From positions 1-56,554 of the forward strand of contig JAOAHX010000021.1 of assembly GCA_026415035.1 (NCBI GenBank): DNA of 56,554 nt, given 5' to 3'. Made by a program: the position numbers and the translations under genes. This stretch comes from Thermodesulfobacteriota bacterium. GTDB taxonomy: Bacteria > Desulfobacterota > BSN033 > UBA1163. The first letter of the stretch is position 1. The number at the start of each line of letters is the position of its first letter. Shown here in pieces: positions 35,714 through 43,801 of this stretch. Under the pieces are notes generated by a model that searched no databases, was not told the origin of the DNA, and was given only the letters and a program-made list of their open reading frames with translations.

Positions 35714-37342
35714 TCAAAAGATGCTCGGCTCTTTGAACTCTCCGTAGACCTCTTTAAAGACCCTTGTCATCTCTCCCACGGTCGCATAGGCCTTGCAACA
35801 CTCGAGGAGATAGGGCATGACGTTTCTCTCCGCCCTGGCGGCGCTTTCGAGGTCTTTCAAAAGTTGGGCGACCTTTCGATTGTCTCTCTCGCGCCTCACC
35901 GCCTGGGTTCGTCGGATCTGCTCTTCGGCCGACTCCCATCGATATTCATGGAGCTCGACCTCCATCTCCTCCCCTTCGGTATATTTGTTCACCCCGACCA
36001 GGATCAATTCCCCTCTCTGGATGCCCTTTTCGTATTCATAGGCCTGTCGGGCCACCTCCCGTTGCACATAACCCGTCTCGACCGCCTGGATCATCCCGCC
36101 GATCTCCTCCACCCGTCTCATCTCTTCAAGGATCTTCTCCTCCATCTGCTTGGTGAGGGTCTCGATGAAATAGGAGCCGGCAAGGGGGTCGACGGTATCG
36201 CGAAGTCCTGTCTCCTCCATCAAGATCTGGAAGGTCCTGAGGGAGAGGAGGGCTGCCCTCGGGGTCGGGATGGTATAGGCCTCGTCGAAGGAGCAGAGGG
36301 CCGTGGTCTGGGCCCCTCCCAGGGCAGCGGCCAGGGCATAATACGCCCCCCGGATGATGTTATTCTCCGGCTGAGCCTTTGTCATCCCATAGCCGCCTCC
36401 GCCGAAGAGCCCACGGAGATAGAGCGAACGAGGATCTTTGGCCCCGTAGCGCTCTTTCAGGTTTTTGGCCCAGAGCTTGCGGGCGGCCCTGAATTTGGCC
36501 ACCTGTTCCCAGAGGTTTCCAAAGACGTTGAAATTGAAGGTGAAACCCCGAACGAAATCGTCCACCTGGTAACCCCTTCGGAGGACCTCGTCGATGTAGG
36601 TGTTGGCGATTTCGAAGGCGTAGGCGATTTCCTGGGCCGGGGTGCACCCGGATTCCCGGATATGGTAACCACAGACGCTGACCGGGTTCGTCCGGGGGAG
36701 TTCCTTCATGGAATATTCGATCGTGTCACCGATGAGCCTCACCGCAGGCCTGACCGGGAAGATCCACGCCCCCCGTCCGATCATCTCCTTTAGGATGTCG
36801 TTTTGAGGGGTGGCGCTCACCCGGTCTTTCTTGAATCCATACCTCTCTGCTGTGGCCTGAAACATGGCCAGCATGATACTGGCCACGGCGTTGATGGTCA
36901 GGCCGACCCCGATCCGGTCGAGGGGGATGTCTTTAAAGGCGATCTCGAAGTCTCTCAAGGTATCAACCGCCATGCCCACCCGTCCCACCTCCCCTTCTGC
37001 CAGGGGATCGTCGGAGTCGAGCCCCATCTGCGTGGGAAGGTCGAAGGCGACATTGAGGCCGGTCTGTCCGTGGGAAATTAAAAATTTGAAGCGTTCATTC
37101 GTCTCCTCGGGGGTGCCGAAGCCCGTATATTGCCGGGTGGTCCATTCCCTGCTCCGGTATCCCTGCGGATGGATCCCCCTGGTGAAGGGATAGACGCCGG
37201 GAAGGGCGAGATCTTTTTCGGGGTCGAACCCGACCTCCTCGAGGTCCTTCTGGGTGTAAACCGGCTTCACATGAATCCCGGATTGGAGGATCACATCGAG
37301 GATCTCGTCCTTTTCGTTCTTGATATATCTGGCCACGCCCAT
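35714..37342 (-). CDS. B12-dependent acyl-CoA mutase, large subunit (methylmalonyl-CoA mutase family)
   Basis: A 542-residue TIM-barrel subunit of the methylmalonyl/isobutyryl-CoA mutase family, without the B12 domain, which is a separate gene downstream in the window. Family landmarks: PGVYPFTRGIHPQ (48-60), RQYTGFGTPEETNERF, GLNVAFDLPTQMG, VCGYHIRESG (conserved His), KFRAARKLW and AQPENNIIRGA. The usual TQTAGS-type and HTNSxDE motifs read LFGGGGYGM and ALCSFDE, so the acyl pocket is altered. The Asp typical of 2-hydroxyisobutyryl-CoA mutase is Ala in NVAFD. A 1,2-rearrangement of an acyl-CoA is expected; the substrate is open. Confidence 0.88.
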   Translation of the reverse strand: MGVARYIKNEKDEILDVILQSGIHVKPVYTQKDLEEVGFDPEKDLALPGVYPFTRGIHPQGYRSREWTTRQYTGFGTPEETNERFKFLISHGQTGLNVAFDLPTQMGLDSDDPLAEGEVGRVGMAVDTLRDFEIAFKDIPLDRIGVGLTINAVASIMLAMFQATAERYGFKKDRVSATPQNDILKEMIGRGAWIFPVRPAVRLIGDTIEYSMKELPRTNPVSVCGYHIRESGCTPAQEIAYAFEIANTYIDEVLRRGYQVDDFVRGFTFNFNVFGNLWEQVAKFRAARKLWAKNLKERYGAKDPRSLYLRGLFGGGGYGMTKAQPENNIIRGAYYALAAALGGAQTTALCSFDEAYTIPTPRAALLSLRTFQILMEETGLRDTVDPLAGSYFIETLTKQMEEKILEEMRRVEEIGGMIQAVETGYVQREVARQAYEYEKGIQRGELILVGVNKYTEGEEMEVELHEYRWESAEEQIRRTQAVRRERDNRKVAQLLKDLESAARAERNVMPYLLECCKAYATVGEMTRVFKEVYGEFKEPSIF

Positions 37343-37360
37343 GTTATGCCCCCATGTGAC

Positions 37361-37762
37361 TCAAGGTCTCGGTTTGACGTTCTCGTTGATCCAGCGAATC
37401 GCCTCTTCGAAAGGGGTCCCCCCAGGGAAGATCCCTTTGATGCCCATCTTTTGAAGGAGAGGGATATCCCTTTTGGGAATGACCCCTCCGACCACAACGG
37501 TTTTGTCCTCCAGACCTTTCTCTTTCATCTTTTTCATCAGCTTTTCACAGATGGGCAGATGTGCCCCGGACATGATCGACAGGCCGACCACGTCCACGTC
37601 CTCCTGCAAGGCGGTCTGAACGATCTGGTCGATCGTTTGGTGAAGGCCGGTGTAAATGACCTCCATGCCGGCATCCCGGAGGGCCTGGGCAACCACCTTG
37701 GCTCCCCGATCATGTCCGTCCAATCCTGGTTTGGCGACCAAAATGCGAAGCTTTCTCTCCAT
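37361..37762 (-). CDS. B12-binding small subunit of acyl-CoA mutase
   Basis: A 133-residue cobalamin-binding domain in the base-off/His-on mode: PGLDGHDRGAK (DxHxxG, His ligand to cobalt), GLSIMSGAH, and VVGGVIP. This is the size of the HcmB/IcmB/MCM C-terminal domain. It pairs with the large subunit encoded 18 bases downstream. ATG 37762 follows GAGGAGAGAG. It is the first structural gene after the regulator. Confidence 0.93.
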   Translation of the reverse strand: MERKLRILVAKPGLDGHDRGAKVVAQALRDAGMEVIYTGLHQTIDQIVQTALQEDVDVVGLSIMSGAHLPICEKLMKKMKEKGLEDKTVVVGGVIPKRDIPLLQKMGIKGIFPGGTPFEEAIRWINENVKPRP

Positions 37763-37791
37763 CTCTCTCCTCGATGATCAGGAAGGTGGGC

Positions 37792-38478
37792 TTAAGGGAT
37801 AAGCCTCCCTTCCCGGATCTCCTTCAGGATAATCTCCCTCCCTCGTTCCAGATGGGCCCGGACAAGGCTCTCCACGAGGCGAGGCTCTTTCTTTTTCATG
37901 GCGTCGAGCATCTGCCGATGGTCCGAAACCGAACTCTTGAACCCATTGCGGGTATGGAGCAGGGCCGATCGATAACGGAAGAAATAGTCTCGATACCCAT
38001 GGATCATCTCGATCAATTTCCTGCTTTTGCAGGACCGATAGAGGAGGTCGTGAAATTCGGTGAAGAGACGAACCGCCTTCTTATCGTCCCCCTCCTTAAA
38101 GGCCGTCTCCGATTCGGTTATCTTTTTTTCGAGGGCGGAGAGGTCATCGGGGGTCATGTGTATCGTGGCGAGGTAGGCGGCATAGCTCTCCAGGGCGATG
38201 CGGATGCCGAAGATCTCCTCGACGTCCTCCTTTGTGAACTCGCGGACGGCGAATCCTCCTCTGGGAAGGCGCCTGATCAGATCGTCCTGCTCCAGCTTAT
38301 GGAAGGCCTCCCGGACGGGCGTGCGGCTGATCCCCATTTGCCTGGCCAGGGCCTCCTCGACAAGCCTCTGGTTGCCCTTCAATTTCCCGTGGAGGATCGA
38401 CCTTTTTAAGGCCTCGTAGACGACTTCACGAAGGGGTTTCCGCTTTTGGAGGTTGAGGCCGCCGAGCAAATTTTCCAA
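37792..38478 (-). CDS. GntR-family transcriptional regulator with FCD domain
   Basis: A 228-residue FadR-subgroup regulator. The winged helix is at about 15-80 (LVEEALARQMGISRTPVREAFHKLEQDDLI) and the FCD ligand-binding domain at about 85-220 with metal-binding-type histidines (TEFHDLLYR, SDHRQMLDAM). The start is TTG 38478 with GGAGG 8 bases upstream; no nearer ATG covers the domain. It is the first gene of a 13-gene same-strand cluster. FCD regulators usually sense the acid or CoA ester of the pathway they control, and a GTATAC site overlaps the predicted promoter just upstream, so autoregulated repression is likely. Confidence 0.92.
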   Translation of the reverse strand: MENLLGGLNLQKRKPLREVVYEALKRSILHGKLKGNQRLVEEALARQMGISRTPVREAFHKLEQDDLIRRLPRGGFAVREFTKEDVEEIFGIRIALESYAAYLATIHMTPDDLSALEKKITESETAFKEGDDKKAVRLFTEFHDLLYRSCKSRKLIEMIHGYRDYFFRYRSALLHTRNGFKSSVSDHRQMLDAMKKKEPRLVESLVRAHLERGREIILKEIREGRLIP

Positions 38479-38502
38479 AGGGAAGACCTCCGGGCTACCT
38501 AC

Positions 38503-38542
38503 CTGTATACTGTATCCAATTCTGCCCCCCTTTATACGTCAA
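38503..38542 (-). promoter_or_regulatory. Predicted promoter and GntR/FCD operator of the catabolic cluster
   Basis: On the minus strand TTGACG (38537-38542) is followed after 18 bases by TGGATA (38513-38518). Overlapping and just downstream lies TACAGTATACAG, containing the palindrome GTATAC (38505-38510), the half-site core of many FCD-class GntR operators. It lies 25 bases before the TTG start of the regulator gene. The promoter is modest and the operator is inferred from position. Confidence 0.5.
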
Positions 38543-38555
38543 TGGGGGAAGGTTG

Positions 38556-39266
38556 TCAAGGTTGAATTGGCGAGCAGTGGACTTTCCACCACCGGTAGGT
38601 CAGGGAGGGTGGTTTTAGGCGGCGTTTCAGGATATGGCCGGCCAGGTCGATCGCCCGACTGGCCAGGTTGAGGATGGCCGTGTCGCTCGTGGCCACTACC
38701 CCCGGAAAGGCGTTCAGGATGTTCTCTGGAACCTTCACGGCGTGGGCCTCACCCGAGATTCCCTCCCGTTTCAAACGGGCTTCGATCCTCCGAGCCAGCT
38801 CGCCGCTCTTCGAGATGGGCGCATCGAACAGGAAGAGGGTGTTTCCGGGTTCGGCCTTTTTCAGAAGGTCGAAGATCAGGGAGAGGGCCTCGTCGGTCTG
38901 GGTTGACGCCTTGTAGTTTTTGGAAAGGCCCGAGATGTCCCGGACGAAACCATCATCGCCGAGGACGAGGGGACGCCCGCGGAGCCCCGCTTCGAGGGTG
39001 ATGAGGACATTATGGCCATCTATGGCCAGATCCTTCCCCCGGAGATATGAGAGAGAGACCTGTTTGGCCCTTCTCCATTTCGATTCACTCTTCGAAAAGA
39101 TCGCCCGGTGAAGGAGATGGCGTTGAGCGAAGGTGAGTTGGTAGCGGTTTCCTACCAGTTCTAGAGACGGTTTTCTCGGAAACCCCCGGTTGAGGAGGTA
39201 ACGAAAGTCTCTGGCGGCCTCCAAGAGAGACTCGATGTCGTGTGGAAGGAGGTTCCTCTTTCTCAT
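38556..39266 (-). CDS. DUF434 family protein (uncharacterised, NYN/PIN-like C-terminal part)
   Basis: A 236-residue protein of unknown function. The N-terminal third (LLEAARDFRYLLNRGF, then SLELVGNRYQLTFAQRHLLHRAIFS) matches the DUF434 family, and the C-terminal part (DLAIDGHNVLITLEAGL, LFLFDAPISKSGELA, VVATSDTAILNLASRAIDLAG) has the acidic pattern of a NYN/PIN nuclease-like fold. ATG 39266 was chosen because the in-frame upstream stretch to 39353 crosses the neighbouring promoter region and is low-complexity. It lies between the catabolic regulator and the divergent flavoprotein operon, and may be unrelated to both. Confidence 0.75.
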   Translation of the reverse strand: MRKRNLLPHDIESLLEAARDFRYLLNRGFPRKPSLELVGNRYQLTFAQRHLLHRAIFSKSESKWRRAKQVSLSYLRGKDLAIDGHNVLITLEAGLRGRPLVLGDDGFVRDISGLSKNYKASTQTDEALSLIFDLLKKAEPGNTLFLFDAPISKSGELARRIEARLKREGISGEAHAVKVPENILNAFPGVVATSDTAILNLASRAIDLAGHILKRRLKPPSLTYRWWKVHCSPIQP

Positions 39267-39340
39267 TTCCCCCTGTTTGGGTTTACTTGGTTGAGGGGAG
39301 GGGTATGTGTTAATAATAGACCCTTCGAGAAGGAGAAGCA

Positions 39341-40783
39341 ATGGGGATCGCAAAAAAATTATTGGATCGATTCGGTCCCGAGAGGTTTATCTGCGACCCC
39401 TTGAGATTGGAGCCCTATTCGAGGGATTTTAGCCTTTCGCCTCCTCAAAGGCCGGAAGGGGTGGTCAAGGTGAAGACCGCCGAAGAGGTTCGATTTGTCC
39501 TCGGGGTTGCACGAGACTATTCGGTTCCGATCGTTCCCTCCAGCTCGAGGGTCCATTTTTATGGCCTCACGATACCACAAAAGGGGGGGCTTGTCCTCGA
39601 CCTATCGGAGATGGACAGGATTCTGGAGATCGACGAGTCGAACCGAAGGGTCAGGATCGAAGCGGGTGTATCGTGGGGGAAACTCTGTCCGGCTTTGAGG
39701 GAGAAGGGATTAAGGGTGATGATGCCACTCTTCCCCCATCCCTTAAGGTCGGTGATCACCGACCTCTTGGAAAGGGAGCCGCTTGTGAACACGGTCTACG
39801 AGTACGGGGAGCCCCTTCAAGGGATGGAGGTGGTCTGGCCCAACGGCGAGATCTTCCGGACAGGTTCGGCCAGCACGCCAGGGTATCCTGATTCGATCGC
39901 AGGAGGGGTCAACCCGACCGGCCCCGGAATAGATTTCTACCGGCTTTTACAGGGCGCCCAGGGAACCCTGGCCGTGGTGACCTGGGCCAGTCTCAAGATC
40001 GAAACCCTTCCGAAGATCGATAAACTTTTCTTCGTACCCCTTTCGAACCTCTCACAAGGGTTGGCCTTTCTCTCAACAATCCTGAGGCTTCGGGTGGGGC
40101 AGGAGTGTTTTCTGCTCAACCGGAGAGTCCTCTCTTTAATCCTCAACAGGGGGGGAGGAGGGGCCGACGGGGAACTGCCGACCCATGCCATCTTCATCGT
40201 CCTCAGCGGCCTTCAACGACGTCCTGAATTGAAGATCGCCTACGAGGAGGCCCTCTTGAGAGAGGCCCTCAAAAATTGGTTTCCCGAAGAGAGGGTCCTT
40301 GAGGAGATTCCTCATGGCCCTCCACCCGGGGAGTTTGTGAAAGGCCTCCGAAGCCCTTGGCCCGATCCGGAAACGTATTGGAAGCACCGGTGGAAGAAAG
40401 GCTGTCAAAGCCTCTTCTTCCTCACCAAGCCCTCCCGGGTCGAACGGTTCGCGGAGATCGTCAAGGATATGGCGAACTCCTTTGGATACGAGGGGGAAGA
40501 CATCGGCCTCTACCTTCAGCCCATCGAACACAACCGGGCCTGCCATCTGGAGTTCCATTTCTACTACGATCCTGAGGACGGATCCGAAAGGGAACGAATC
40601 CAAATACTCTTCCGGGAAGGGGTACGACGTTGTTTGGCAGAGGGGGCTTTCTTCACCCGGCCGTATGGAGAGGCCTCAACGCTCGTCTTCGAAAGGGCGT
40701 CGGCATATGCGAGGGCGCTCAAAAAGGTAAAGGCCGTCTTCGACCCACTTCAACTGATGAATCCTGGTAGGCTCTGTTTTTAG
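39341..40783 (+). CDS. FAD-linked oxidase (PCMH/GlcD-VAO family)
   Basis: A 480-residue flavoprotein with an N-terminal PCMH FAD-binding domain: RPEGVVKVKTAEEVRFVL (38-55), VPSSSRVHFYGLTIP in place of the usual PRGxGT loop, GGLVLDLSEMDRI, and GAQGTLAVVTWASLKIE (about 210). A C-terminal substrate domain ends DPLQLMNPGRLCF, the family tail. Relatives oxidise 2-hydroxy acids or phenolic and benzylic alcohols and pass electrons to an FeS or cytochrome partner. AAGGAG lies 5 bases before ATG 39341. Eight bases separate its stop from the FeS/FAD fusion, which probably is its partner. Confidence 0.85.
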   Translation: MGIAKKLLDRFGPERFICDPLRLEPYSRDFSLSPPQRPEGVVKVKTAEEVRFVLGVARDYSVPIVPSSSRVHFYGLTIPQKGGLVLDLSEMDRILEIDESNRRVRIEAGVSWGKLCPALREKGLRVMMPLFPHPLRSVITDLLEREPLVNTVYEYGEPLQGMEVVWPNGEIFRTGSASTPGYPDSIAGGVNPTGPGIDFYRLLQGAQGTLAVVTWASLKIETLPKIDKLFFVPLSNLSQGLAFLSTILRLRVGQECFLLNRRVLSLILNRGGGGADGELPTHAIFIVLSGLQRRPELKIAYEEALLREALKNWFPEERVLEEIPHGPPPGEFVKGLRSPWPDPETYWKHRWKKGCQSLFFLTKPSRVERFAEIVKDMANSFGYEGEDIGLYLQPIEHNRACHLEFHFYYDPEDGSERERIQILFREGVRRCLAEGAFFTRPYGEASTLVFERASAYARALKKVKAVFDPLQLMNPGRLCF

Positions 40784-40791
40784 AGGATAAA

Positions 40792-43770
40792 GTGGCTGAA
40801 AGGATCGAACTCGACATCAACCGGATCGAAAATTTCCTCTACGAACTGAAGGGATGCGTCCGGTGCAAGGGGTGCCTCTGGGTCGATCATATCTATATGC
40901 CAGGGGTCCGGTTCTCCACGAGGTGTCCCAGCGCCGCCCACTTCCTCTACGACGCCTTTGGCGCTTATGGAAAGATGAGGATAGGGCTGGGTTATGTAGA
41001 AAGGCGACTCCCTCCCTCCGAGACGCTTCGCCATCTCTTCTACGCCTGTCCCCTCTGTGGCGCCTGCGATGTGGGATGCAAAAGGAACCTCGACCTCGAG
41101 ATCGGTCTCGCCCTGGAGGCGATTCGGGTGAAGCTGGTCAAGGATGGCCTGGGTCCCATGCCGGTCCATCGGGAGATCGCCCATCAGATCGAAAAACAGG
41201 GGAATCTCTTCGGGCTTCCTTACGAAGGGAGAAAGGGATGGCTCTCCCGTGCCATCCGTCTGACCGAAGGAGCGAAGGTCCTCTATTTTGTCGGGTGTTA
41301 TGGTTCCTATTATCATTCTGAAATCCCGCAGGCCACGGTGAAGATCTTGGAGGCCTCCGGGGTCCCTTTTCAGCTCATGGAAGATGAGAGGTGCTGCGGA
41401 AATCTCCTCTTCTCGGTCGGGATGATTGAAGAGGCCAAAAGAGAAGCCGAGCTTAACCTCCAGAGCATCAGAAAGTCCGGAGCCACCACGCTTTTGACAA
41501 CCTGCGCCGAGTGTTACCGGATGTGGAAGGTCGACTACCCCAAAATCTTCGGCCTCTCCACCCATGAACTGGGTTTCGAAGTGAAACATCTGGCCGAGTT
41601 TGTTTACGAGGGGATAATAGAGGGGAGGATAAGTTTCAGCCATCGTTTGGAGAAGAGGGTTGCTTATCACGACTCGTGCAGCCTTAGCCGGCTGAGCGAA
41701 CCCTGGACGAGATGGTCGGGAGAACGGAGGCGATGGGGTGTGCTCGATCCCCCATTGGTTAGGAGGCGCGGGACTTTCGGGGTCTATCATCCCCCCAGGG
41801 AAATTTTGGATCGGATTCCGGGAATACACTTGATGGAGTTCCACAGGAATAGAGAGAATAGTTTCTGTTGCGGGGCAGGCAGGGGGACCTTGGAGGCCTT
41901 TCCCGATTTTGCCCTTTGGTCTGCGGGCCAGAGAATAGAAGAGGCCTTCGACCTTGGGGCCGAAGCCATCGTTTCGGCCTGCCCTCGCTGCAAGAGAAAT
42001 TTTCTAAACGCGGCGAAGGAGAAAAAGGGAGAATTACAGCTCCTCGACCTTTCGGAGGTCATTTCCTCAGCGATGGGAGGAGGACCCATGGGGGTTCGAG
42101 CCGCGAGGTGTCGAAAGATGATACCGAAAGAGGCTTCAAAGGAATTGGAATCGATCGTGGGGAGGGAATATTTTACGATGGATCCGGTGCTCTGCGAGGG
42201 ATACCGGGCAGGCCCCCGGGGATATGAATGCGGGCTTGGCTATGAGAAGGTGATGGCCCGGGTTCCAGCGGCGGTCGTCCTTCCGGCGGAGACCCCCGAG
42301 GTCCAGGCAATCGTCCAGACGTGTTATCGATTTCAGATCCCCTATGTCCCTTACAGCACCGGTTTCTATGGTGCCAAATCGGCACCCCACGTGGAGGGAG
42401 CCCTCCTTATCGATCTCAAGAGGATGGCCCATTTCGAGATCGACGAGGACCACCTTATGGCCGTGGTAGGGCCCGGGATCGTCTATTCCCAGCTTCAGGC
42501 CGAGGCCCTCAGGAGGGGGATGTACGTCCTGGTAGGAGGTGGAGGGGGGCAGGTTTCGGTCATCGCCAACATGATCAATGACGGGACCTCTCCCCATAGC
42601 TACCGCTTTGGCCTTGCCCAGCGAAGGATCCTCGGGACGGAGCTCGTCCTTCCCGATGGAGAGGTCCTCCGCTTAGGGTCTCTGAGCACGGAGGAGGACC
42701 CCTTTTGGGGAGAGGGTCCGGGCCCCGATCTTCGCGGGCTGTTGAGGGGAGGGACGGGCTGGAGAGGGTCCTTCGGAATCGTCACGAAGATGGCCCTGAA
42801 GCTGATGCCCTTCCAACCCGAACCCCTTCGACCCGAAGGGATTTCGCCCCACACCGCCTTGAGGCTTCCGCAGGAGAGGGTGAAATGGGTCAATATCCGG
42901 ATGCCAGACCGGGAGTCGCTGGTAAAGGCCGTCTACGAGATCGGAAAGGCCGAGATCGGGGCGGCCGTGATGAGGGTTCCGCTTTTCTGGAGGACCGTGG
43001 CGAGGTCAGAAAGCAAGGAGGAGTTCTGGAAACGGTGGTCCGAGGAGAGCGAGGAAAGCATCGAGAAGTTCCATCTCCTGAGGGTTCTCCTCATCGGATA
43101 TGGATCTGAAGAGCAGATGGCCTATGAAGAAAAGGTGCTTTACGATATTGTTAACGAGCTCGGAGGGGAAATCCGGAGGACGAAACCCACCGACGAGTCA
43201 TGGTTCAAGAATGCGGACTCGGCCGGGATGTGGCTCATGTGCGGAGGGTACCTTTCGGTCGAATATAGTTCCGATACTCTAAACCATGCGATCTTACAGG
43301 GAGAGGCCATGGCCGATTTGAAACAGGGCTACACGCCTCCCCTGATGCCCGACTACGGGGAGAGGGGATGGTTTCAAAGCATCGAGATGGGGCATCTGGG
43401 TTATTCGGAGTATCTGATCTATTGGGACCCCGAGGAGGTTTTGGAGGCGGCAGACCGGTTTTTCTTGAAGAGCCTTGAGGAAAACATTCGAAATCGATTC
43501 TATACCGCGATGCTCGGTCCCAATCAGCCCCTCTCTCTCACCGGCCCGGCGTATGGTCCCAACTATCATCGTTGGCTCCTTGCCATCAAGAGCCAGTTCG
43601 ATCCTCAATGGCTCTGTCATCCGCCCCACCCCCTGGCCCACGATCGATTCCTTGAAAGAAGGGGGTGGGCGAGGCCGAAAGAAAGTTCAGAGGGTTCCCC
43701 GACCGGTGAAGAAAGGGGGCGGGAGGGCGAGGTCGACCAGAGGTTGACAGGGAAGAGCGAAAGGGGATAA
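40792..43770 (+). CDS. Fusion of HdrD/GlcF-like iron-sulfur protein and FAD-linked oxidase, 992 aa
   Basis: Residues 20-100 bind two [4Fe-4S] clusters (C22, C25, C28 with C45-Pro; C86, C89, C92, C96). Residues 165-410 hold two CCG repeats (RCCGN and CAECYRMW; SFCCGAG and CPRCKR). Residues 450-960 are a second PCMH FAD oxidase (VLPAETPEVQAIV; STGFYGAKSAP; SVIANMINDGTSPHSYRFG; TGWRGSFGIVTKM). A 27-residue Arg/Trp-rich insertion at 302-328 splits the second CCG motif. The start is GTG 40792 with AGAGGA just upstream. The protein resembles a one-piece GlcD-GlcF and could move electrons between a hydroxy acid or phenolic substrate and a thiol or quinone acceptor. Confidence 0.85.
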   Translation: MAERIELDINRIENFLYELKGCVRCKGCLWVDHIYMPGVRFSTRCPSAAHFLYDAFGAYGKMRIGLGYVERRLPPSETLRHLFYACPLCGACDVGCKRNLDLEIGLALEAIRVKLVKDGLGPMPVHREIAHQIEKQGNLFGLPYEGRKGWLSRAIRLTEGAKVLYFVGCYGSYYHSEIPQATVKILEASGVPFQLMEDERCCGNLLFSVGMIEEAKREAELNLQSIRKSGATTLLTTCAECYRMWKVDYPKIFGLSTHELGFEVKHLAEFVYEGIIEGRISFSHRLEKRVAYHDSCSLSRLSEPWTRWSGERRRWGVLDPPLVRRRGTFGVYHPPREILDRIPGIHLMEFHRNRENSFCCGAGRGTLEAFPDFALWSAGQRIEEAFDLGAEAIVSACPRCKRNFLNAAKEKKGELQLLDLSEVISSAMGGGPMGVRAARCRKMIPKEASKELESIVGREYFTMDPVLCEGYRAGPRGYECGLGYEKVMARVPAAVVLPAETPEVQAIVQTCYRFQIPYVPYSTGFYGAKSAPHVEGALLIDLKRMAHFEIDEDHLMAVVGPGIVYSQLQAEALRRGMYVLVGGGGGQVSVIANMINDGTSPHSYRFGLAQRRILGTELVLPDGEVLRLGSLSTEEDPFWGEGPGPDLRGLLRGGTGWRGSFGIVTKMALKLMPFQPEPLRPEGISPHTALRLPQERVKWVNIRMPDRESLVKAVYEIGKAEIGAAVMRVPLFWRTVARSESKEEFWKRWSEESEESIEKFHLLRVLLIGYGSEEQMAYEEKVLYDIVNELGGEIRRTKPTDESWFKNADSAGMWLMCGGYLSVEYSSDTLNHAILQGEAMADLKQGYTPPLMPDYGERGWFQSIEMGHLGYSEYLIYWDPEEVLEAADRFFLKSLEENIRNRFYTAMLGPNQPLSLTGPAYGPNYHRWLLAIKSQFDPQWLCHPPHPLAHDRFLERRGWARPKESSEGSPTGEERGREGEVDQRLTGKSERG

Positions 43771-43801
43771 ATTGGAAGTAAAGTTTCCGAGGAGGGTTCC
43801 T

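Noticed and set aside
35714-37762. Naming the mutase 2-hydroxyisobutyryl-CoA mutase
   Set aside because: The Asp expected in the TDFD-type motif is Ala here (NVAFD), and the RQ-Ile is Tyr. The neighbourhood would fit but the residues do not.
40780-41844. Long antisense open frame (354 codons) opposite the FeS/FAD fusion
   Set aside because: High-GC shadow frame; no family motifs, and the plus strand encodes conserved cysteine motifs throughout.
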